This document shows positions 59,482 through 64,000 of a stretch of DNA of 64,000 nucleotides, in pieces. The stretch is taken from assembly GCA_964610505.1 (NCBI GenBank), contig CAZSXU010000002.1, positions 62,001-126,000 of the forward strand, given 5' to 3'. Position 1 is the first letter of the stretch, and the number at the start of each line of letters is the position of its first letter. The stretch comes from CAZSXU01 sp964610505 (GTDB taxonomy: Bacteria > Arandabacterota > Arandabacteria > JAGLYR01). A program made the translations under genes and the position numbers. A model generated the notes under the pieces. It did no database searches and was not told the DNA's origin. It saw only the letters and a program-made list of their open reading frames with translations.

Positions 59482-60329
59482 AGGTCGTTCGCGACGCCGC
59501 CGCCATGAGGGCGCTCTCCGAGGAGCGGCGCCTGCGGGGGGACCGCATTGGGTTCGTCCCTACGATGGGCGCGCTTCACGAGGGACACTTGAGTTTGGTA
59601 CGCCTGGCGAGGTCCGGGGCGACATGCGTCGTGGTCAGCATCTTCGTGAATCCCACGCAGTTCGGTCCGGGGGAAGACTTCGAGCTGTACCCCAGAGATG
59701 TGGAGCGGGATTGCGATCTGCTGGACGAGGTGGGGTGCGATCTCGTCTTTGCACCGACCGTAGAGGGGATGTATCCGGAGGGGCATCGAACGGAGGTCTC
59801 GGTCACGGGCCTGTCGGACCGGCTCTGCGGCCGGTTCCGGCCCGGCCACTTCAACGGGGTGGCGACCGTTGTCCTCAAGCTGTTCAACGTCGTGCGGCCC
59901 GACTTCGCCGTCTTCGGCCAGAAGGACGTGCAGCAGCTGATCGTCATTCGCCGCATGGTCGAGGACCTGGATCTGGGCGTCGAGATCGTCGCCGGGCCGA
60001 CGATTCGGGAGACCGATGGACTGGCCGCGAGCTCCCGCAACCTTTATCTCTCCGGCACGGAGAGGAGGCAGGCGACATGCCTCCATCGGGCGCTCCGACA
60101 AGCGGAGACGCTGTTCCGGTCCGGCGAGAGGAGAGCCGGCGTCCTGGTCGATGAAATGCGGCGAATCATCGAGGCCGAGCCGTCGGCGAAACCCGAGTAC
60201 GTTTCGATCGTCGATCCCTCAAGCCTGGAGGACCTGGATATGATCTCGCGGGACGCCCTGGCGGTGCTGGCCGTCCGGGTCGGACGGACGAGGCTGATCG
60301 ATAACGTTCGGCTGATGGTGGAGGGCTAG
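59478..60329 (+). CDS. panC: Pantoate--beta-alanine ligase
   Basis: A 283-residue enzyme joining pantoate and beta-alanine with ATP to pantothenate. FVPTMGALHEGHLSLVRLAR carries the HxGH motif, SIFVNPTQFGPGEDFELYPR, VATVVLKLFNVVRPDFAVFG and the KMSKS-like region (TDGLAASSRNLYL) fit the nucleotidyltransferase family. With panB and the type III kinase coaX it forms the first part of the CoA pathway. Coupled to panB by ATGA; the next gene starts 1 base after its stop. Confidence 0.95.
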   Translation: MKVVRDAAAMRALSEERRLRGDRIGFVPTMGALHEGHLSLVRLARSGATCVVVSIFVNPTQFGPGEDFELYPRDVERDCDLLDEVGCDLVFAPTVEGMYPEGHRTEVSVTGLSDRLCGRFRPGHFNGVATVVLKLFNVVRPDFAVFGQKDVQQLIVIRRMVEDLDLGVEIVAGPTIRETDGLAASSRNLYLSGTERRQATCLHRALRQAETLFRSGERRAGVLVDEMRRIIEAEPSAKPEYVSIVDPSSLEDLDMISRDALAVLAVRVGRTRLIDNVRLMVEG

Positions 60330-60330
60330 G

Positions 60331-61095
60331 GTGCGGAACCGGATTGCCGTGATCCTCGCGGCGGGAGAGGGGAAGCGAATGAGGTCACCTCTTCCCAAGG
60401 TACTCCACGAGGTCAACGGAGTCCCTCTCCTGGCTCACGTGTTGAGCCTGGTTCGTGACGCGGGATTGGGACGGCCGGTGGTCGTCGTGGGCCACGGCCG
60501 AAAGCAGGTCCTGTCGGTCATCGGTCCGATCTGGGATTGTGAATTCGTGGTGCAGCCCGAGCAGCGTGGCACGGCCGATGCCGTGAGCCGGGCTCTGGAC
60601 GTGCTGCAGGATTTCCACGGTACCGTCGTCGTTCTCTCGGGCGACGTGCCGCTTCTGCGGCGGGAGACTCTGGATCTCCTCCTTCGGGAACATGAAGAGG
60701 AGCGCCGGGGAATGACGCTGCTCACGGCGGAGCTCGAGGATCCGACCGGGTACGGGCGGATTGTGCGCGACGGGACGGGTAACGTTCGGGCCATTGTCGA
60801 GGAGAGAGACGCTTCGAACGAGATTCGGTCCATTCGGGAATTCAACTCCGGTACGTACTGCTTCGACGCCGATGCTCTGCGTTCCGTCCTGCGATCGATT
60901 GGCACAGACAACGAGCAGCGGGAGCTGTACCTGACGGACGCCGTGTCGCTGCTGAAGAGTGAGGGCGTGTCCGTGGGGGCCGTGGTGGCGGCGGACGCGA
61001 ACGAGGTCCTTGGCATCAACACGGCGGAGGACCTGGAGAATACGCACCGTCTGATTCGCGAGCGAGAGAAGCGGGGGAATGGAGAGAAGGAATAA
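60331..61095 (+). CDS. GlmU N-domain-like nucleotidyltransferase (without acyltransferase domain)
   Basis: A 254-residue NTP-transferase. VILAAGEGKRMRSPLPKVLH is the uridylyl/nucleotide-binding loop, VVQPEQRGTADAVSRALDVL and VVLSGDVPLLRRETL the sugar-phosphate site, and the C-terminal LYLTDAVSLL followed by VGAVVAADANEVLGINT matches GlmU. The left-handed beta-helix acetyltransferase domain of bacterial GlmU is absent: the protein ends after the first domain. It may form UDP-GlcNAc from GlcNAc-1-phosphate, with acetylation done elsewhere, or act on another sugar-1-phosphate. GTG start; directly after panC. Confidence 0.85.
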   Translation: MRNRIAVILAAGEGKRMRSPLPKVLHEVNGVPLLAHVLSLVRDAGLGRPVVVVGHGRKQVLSVIGPIWDCEFVVQPEQRGTADAVSRALDVLQDFHGTVVVLSGDVPLLRRETLDLLLREHEEERRGMTLLTAELEDPTGYGRIVRDGTGNVRAIVEERDASNEIRSIREFNSGTYCFDADALRSVLRSIGTDNEQRELYLTDAVSLLKSEGVSVGAVVAADANEVLGINTAEDLENTHRLIREREKRGNGEKE

Positions 61096-61097
61096 TC

Positions 61098-61595
61098 ATG
61101 GAGCGGCTCTGGGCGATCTGGCGGATGGCGTACATCGAGACACCCGAGGTGGAGGGCTGTCTCTTCTGCCGGGTGGGACGCGCCGAGGACGATGAGGCAA
61201 ACTACGTTCTCTGGCGCGGGAAGCGCAGCTTCATCATGCTGAATGCCTTTCCCTACAACGCGGGCCATCTCATGGTGAGCCCCTACCGCCACGTGGGCGG
61301 GCTTGCGGATCTCGACCGAGAAGAGACGGTGGAATGGATCGCGGCCACGGGAGGTGCCAAGCGCATCCTCCGCCGCGTGTTTCGCGCCGAAGGATTCAAC
61401 GTGGGCCTCAATATCGGCCGCTGCGCGGGCGCGGGAGTGGAGGGGCACGTTCATCTTCACGTGGTTCCGAGGTGGAACGGAGATACGAACTTCATGCCGG
61501 TGCTGGCGGATCATAAGGTCCTACCGGAGGGTCTGAAGGCGACCTATGAGAAGTTGATCGGCGAGTTCCGGGTTTTTTCTGTCCAGGGCGCGTGA
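61098..61595 (+). CDS. HIT family nucleotide hydrolase/transferase
   Basis: A 165-residue histidine-triad protein. GCLFCRVGRAEDDEA is a CxxC-type zinc start seen in the Ap4A phosphorylase-like branch, MLNAFPYNAGHLMVSPYRHV the first nucleotide-binding segment, and AGVEGHVHLHVVPRWNGD contains the catalytic HxHxH. It hydrolyses or transfers nucleotidyl groups from small dinucleotide or nucleotide-phosphoramidate substrates. It follows the nucleotidyltransferase by 2 bases and so is likely co-transcribed. Confidence 0.9.
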   Translation: MERLWAIWRMAYIETPEVEGCLFCRVGRAEDDEANYVLWRGKRSFIMLNAFPYNAGHLMVSPYRHVGGLADLDREETVEWIAATGGAKRILRRVFRAEGFNVGLNIGRCAGAGVEGHVHLHVVPRWNGDTNFMPVLADHKVLPEGLKATYEKLIGEFRVFSVQGA

Positions 61596-61604
61596 GGTGG
61601 TTTT

Positions 61605-62072
61605 ATGACGCGCAAGAAAACCGCCCCCAGGAGGGAATGGCGGCGCGGGTTGGGAGCGGCCGGGCTGTTCATCGCGATCGTGGTCGCCGTCCTGCTGCTG
61701 ACCGTCCGGAGAGAGGGGCAGGTCTACCACACGGAGCCGCCCGCGGAGGTCGAAGCCGGTGATCGTGTTCTGGTGGAAGTGCTGAACGGATGCGGAGCCC
61801 GAGGGGTTGCCAGGGTCGTGGCGGAAGATCTTCGCGCCGAGGGGTTCGATGTCGTGAGCATCGGGAACGCGATGGACTTCCGTTACCCGGTCACGGTTGT
61901 CATCGATCGGTCCGGGTCCGAGGATAAGGCGCGTCGCGTGGCCTATTCCCTGGGATGCTCGCGTGTGATCCGGCAGGTGGCGTCGGACGCTTTCCTGGAC
62001 GTCACGGTGATCCTGGGGGACGACGACGTCTGGCGGAATTGTCGGCTCGATCCGCACGGGTCGCGTTGGTGA
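61605..62072 (+). CDS. Membrane-anchored LytR_C domain protein
   Basis: A 155-residue protein: a basic cytoplasmic N-terminus, one TM helix (LGAAGLFIAIVVAVLLLTV near residues 16-34) and an outer LytR C-terminal domain (RVLVEVLNGCGARGVARVVA, then VVIDRSGSEDKARRVAYSLG). LytR_C domains occur on LCP ligases and on separate small envelope proteins of this kind. The catalytic LCP domain is absent. Its partner and function are unknown; an envelope role is likely. Confidence 0.8.
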   Translation: MTRKKTAPRREWRRGLGAAGLFIAIVVAVLLLTVRREGQVYHTEPPAEVEAGDRVLVEVLNGCGARGVARVVAEDLRAEGFDVVSIGNAMDFRYPVTVVIDRSGSEDKARRVAYSLGCSRVIRQVASDAFLDVTVILGDDDVWRNCRLDPHGSRW

Positions 62073-62186
62073 CCCGCGTTCGGACGAAGGCCGGTTGTTG
62101 CGCCGGAGCGGCAAAACAACGACACGTACGTGTGGCGCCGGAGCCCCTGTCGGGCGGGCATCGCGATCCGGAAGCCAGAATCGGGG

Positions 62187-62459
62187 ATGGCCATGGCAAA
62201 AGGTCGGGGGATCGGGTTTCTTCTCACCATCATCGTCGTCGGGGTCTTGATCGGGGGCGTGATCGGCGAGATCATAGGTCTTCTTCTGCCCGAGGGTGTG
62301 ATTAAGGAGTTCTTCATTCGCTCGGTTCGGTCGTCGGTTGGACCGGTAACGCTTGATCTTCACGCGTTTTCCATTACACTGGGATTCGGACTGAAGCTCA
62401 ACATCATCAGCGTTCTCGGCGTCTGTCTGGTCGCATATCTATTTCGCTGGTATCGTTGA
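62187..62459 (+). CDS. DUF4321 membrane protein
   Basis: A 90-residue protein with two hydrophobic segments (about residues 8-30 and 60-85) matching DUF4321: GFLLTIIVVGVLIGGVIGEI, then DLHAFSITLGFGLKLNIISV. It sits between a LytR_C gene and tatA, a recurring context for this family. ATG 62187 or 62193 are both possible starts. No function is established. Confidence 0.75.
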   Translation: MAMAKGRGIGFLLTIIVVGVLIGGVIGEIIGLLLPEGVIKEFFIRSVRSSVGPVTLDLHAFSITLGFGLKLNIISVLGVCLVAYLFRWYR

Positions 62460-62487
62460 CGAAACGGCGCACGTTCGGCTTCATGCC

Positions 62488-62724
62488 ATGGAGGGGCATA
62501 TGTTCGGTGGTGGGATTGGCGCTCAAGAACTGCTCCTGATCTTCTTGATCGTGTTGCTTCTGTTTGGCGCACGGCGGTTGCCCGAGGTCGGAAAGAGCCT
62601 CGGGCAGGGAATCCGGCAATTTCGCAGTGCAACCAAGGGGATTCGAGACGAGATCGAAAGTTCGGGGGAAACCCCGACCGAGAACAAGGTCAAGAAGGAA
62701 GAGGACGAGAGCAAGAAGGCGTAG
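62488..62724 (+). CDS. tatA: Twin-arginine translocase subunit TatA/TatE
   Basis: A 78-residue protein: a short N-terminal outer segment (GGGIGAQELLLIFLIVLLLF), the FGARRLPEVGKSLGQGIRQF amphipathic helix typical of TatA, and an acidic, charged C-terminal tail. It would form the translocation pore component of the Tat pathway; tatC is not in the window. ATG 62500 is an alternative start. A terminator follows. Confidence 0.92.
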   Translation: MEGHMFGGGIGAQELLLIFLIVLLLFGARRLPEVGKSLGQGIRQFRSATKGIRDEIESSGETPTENKVKKEEDESKKA

Positions 62725-62845
62725 TCCGATTTTCGGGGACCCGGTTGCGCCGGGAGTTCGCGTCACGCATGTCTTGCCTTTTGGATGCGGGCTTTCGGGG
62801 TGCCGAGCATGACCGGAGATCTCGGATACGCCCGAATGCAAGAGG

Positions 62846-62878
62846 ACGGGGTGCCGCATTGCGGCACCCCGTTTCTTT
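62846..62878 (+). terminator. Rho-independent terminator after tatA
   Basis: A perfect 12-bp stem, arms beginning ACGGGGTGCCGC and ending GCGGCACCCCGT around a 3-base loop, followed by TTCTTT on the + strand. It ends the dapL-to-tatA transcription unit. Confidence 0.88.
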
Positions 62879-62967
62879 CGAAGCCAGTGGACCGATGGTT
62901 CGATGTGCTTCCTTGCGCCGCCCGGTCTTGCTCACGAGGGAGGTCTGTGAATCATTCGGGCCGGGAT

Positions 62968-64000
62968 CTAGGATGAAACCGGACCGCGGTCGCGATAGTC
63001 CTCGATCTTGGCGGTTTCGTAGATCTGATTGAACCACAGGCTAAACGCGGTTTGCTGCTTGCGCAGCAACAGCTGTGTCTTGATCGAATCCTTCTCGTTC
63101 GCGTACGCCTCCTCATCGAGCGGTGTTCTCTCGTCCACCCGAGCGATGGCAAAGCCGTAGCGCGTCTCCAGAACCGCGGACATCTCGTCCTCGGGAAGAG
63201 CAAACACGGTTCCGATGAACGCGGGATCGGCCGTCACGCTTCCCGTCGCCGAGGTCTCGCTGAAGGGCCCCGAGTGTCGAATGGACTCCGAGGGGGCGGC
63301 CTGTTCGAGTGTCTTGCCGCCGGCAATCTGGGTGGCGACCTCCTCGGCCTTCTCCCTGGCCATCTCCCGACGTTGATCGGTTTCGAAGCCGCGCGTGACG
63401 ACGTCGCGGACGTCATCGAACGGCGGGATTCGCGAGTCGGTTCGGGAGGCGACCTGGGCCACAATGAAAGCGTCGCTCAGCTCAAACGGCCCGATCACGG
63501 TATCGACCGCTTCCTTGAAAGCCTGCCGGGTTGCGCGCAGGGAACGACCGACCCCGGGAATGTAGCCGCCCTCGGCGAAGGGGTCCGTCGTGACGATCTC
63601 GAGCCCGGCGGCCTCGGCGGCCTCAACGAAGCTCCGCTTCGTCGCCGCGGAATCGAAGGCGGCCGCCAATGTCCAGATGTCCTCGATCGTTCGCCGACTC
63701 GGTTTGAGCTCAAGAAGGATGTGTCGAGCCCGGACCTTGTCGCCGTCCTTGTCCTCCACTTTGATCACGTGATACCCGAATCGGGTCTTGACCGGTTCGC
63801 CGACTTGCCCGACGCCCAGAGAGAAGGCCGCATCGGAAAACTCCTTGACCATTTCGCCGCGGCCGAAGAATCCCAGGTCCCCGCCTTTCTCCGCGGAACC
63901 GGAATCGTCGGAGTAAATCTCGGCCAGCTCGCCGAAGTCTTCCCCCTTGTCCAGGTCGGCGTAGATCTCGTCGAGTTGTTCCAGAACGACCTGCTCGTCT
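62968..64000 (-). CDS. PpiC-type peptidyl-prolyl isomerase (SurA/PpiD-like foldase), N-terminus beyond the window
   Basis: The open frame continues past 64000, so only the C-terminal 344 codons are present. Reading from the right edge, a parvulin domain is visible (DSGSAEKGGDLGFFGRGEMV, then GEPVKTRFGYHVIKVEDKDG), followed by a helical region and a second PpiD-like segment (DAFIVAQVASRTDSRIPPFD, QTAFSLWFNQIYETAKIEDY). It would assist folding of outer-membrane and secreted proteins in the periplasm. Convergent to the tatA operon, separated from it by the terminator. Confidence 0.85.
   Translation of the reverse strand, partial: DEQVVLEQLDEIYADLDKGEDFGELAEIYSDDSGSAEKGGDLGFFGRGEMVKEFSDAAFSLGVGQVGEPVKTRFGYHVIKVEDKDGDKVRARHILLELKPSRRTIEDIWTLAAAFDSAATKRSFVEAAEAAGLEIVTTDPFAEGGYIPGVGRSLRATRQAFKEAVDTVIGPFELSDAFIVAQVASRTDSRIPPFDDVRDVVTRGFETDQRREMAREKAEEVATQIAGGKTLEQAAPSESIRHSGPFSETSATGSVTADPAFIGTVFALPEDEMSAVLETRYGFAIARVDERTPLDEEAYANEKDSIKTQLLLRKQQTAFSLWFNQIYETAKIEDYRDRGPVSS

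Noticed and set aside
62725..62967. Small + strand frames after tatA
   Set aside because: They run through the strong terminator hairpin at 62846-62878 and have no supporting signal.

Overview
This is a GC-rich bacterial chromosome segment with densely packed genes, almost all on the + strand. Many genes are coupled by 4-base GTGA, ATGA or TTGA overlaps, and GTG and TTG starts are frequent. Marker traits point to a diderm, uncultured-type bacterium near the FCB group or Candidatus Eisenbacteria: lipoproteins, a periplasmic PpiC-type foldase, a two-component-regulator-like propeller protein with a FlgD/T9SS-like tail, LL-diaminopimelate aminotransferase, and a DUF4321-TatA pair. This placement is inference; no rRNA or ribosomal protein is present to confirm it. 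A run of exactly 100 N at 58463-58562 marks a scaffold gap, so this is a draft or metagenome-derived sequence.

Layout. (1) 84-30173 is a surface-glycan locus of about 30 kb. It holds an alkaline-phosphatase-superfamily enzyme, an LPG-synthase-TM/UPF0104 membrane protein, six GT2 modules, two GT4-type transferases, GT39-like and YfhO membrane proteins, WecB, and a GT2 fused to a degenerate polyprenyl glycosylphosphotransferase. It also has a secreted propeller protein, a set of amino-sugar genes (SDR, DegT aminotransferase, formyltransferase, FemAB-like GNAT), a Wzx-type flippase and a polysaccharide-deacetylase-like lipoprotein. (2) 30174-31021 is non-coding and carries a 0.3-kb direct duplication. 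(3) 31060-35744 on the - strand holds an MltD-type transglycosylase, a sulfatase-TPR lipoprotein and a cysteine-rich secreted protein. (4) 35745-36742 is non-coding and less GC-rich. (5) 36743-43275 holds a beta-helix protein, a GAF-GGDEF protein and two GT-C membrane proteins, one with a TPR tail. (6) 43340-45855 is a queuosine-precursor operon, queD-queC-DUF366-queE. (7) 45803-53340 holds envelope and housekeeping genes: DUF2279-like, DUF4139, RodZ-like, uvrB, nadC, birA, coaX. (8) 53579-55810 is groESL with a CIRCE operator and a terminator. (9) 55896-62878 holds dapL, folK, a deoxynucleoside kinase, panB, panC, a GlmU-N-like nucleotidyltransferase, a HIT protein, a LytR_C protein, DUF4321 and tatA. 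(10) A PpiD/SurA-like foldase on the - strand runs off the right edge.

The most unusual signal is not a gene. Short perfect or near-perfect tandem duplications (20, 27, 33, 36 and 44 bp units) sit across the stop codons of at least five unrelated genes (beta-helix gene, queE, mltD-like, nadC, deoxynucleoside kinase). Most units carry a small hairpin or palindrome. At the kinase-panB junction the units form an array in which each copy has its own Shine-Dalgarno, GTG start and 15-codon reading frame, overlapping the next by GTGA.
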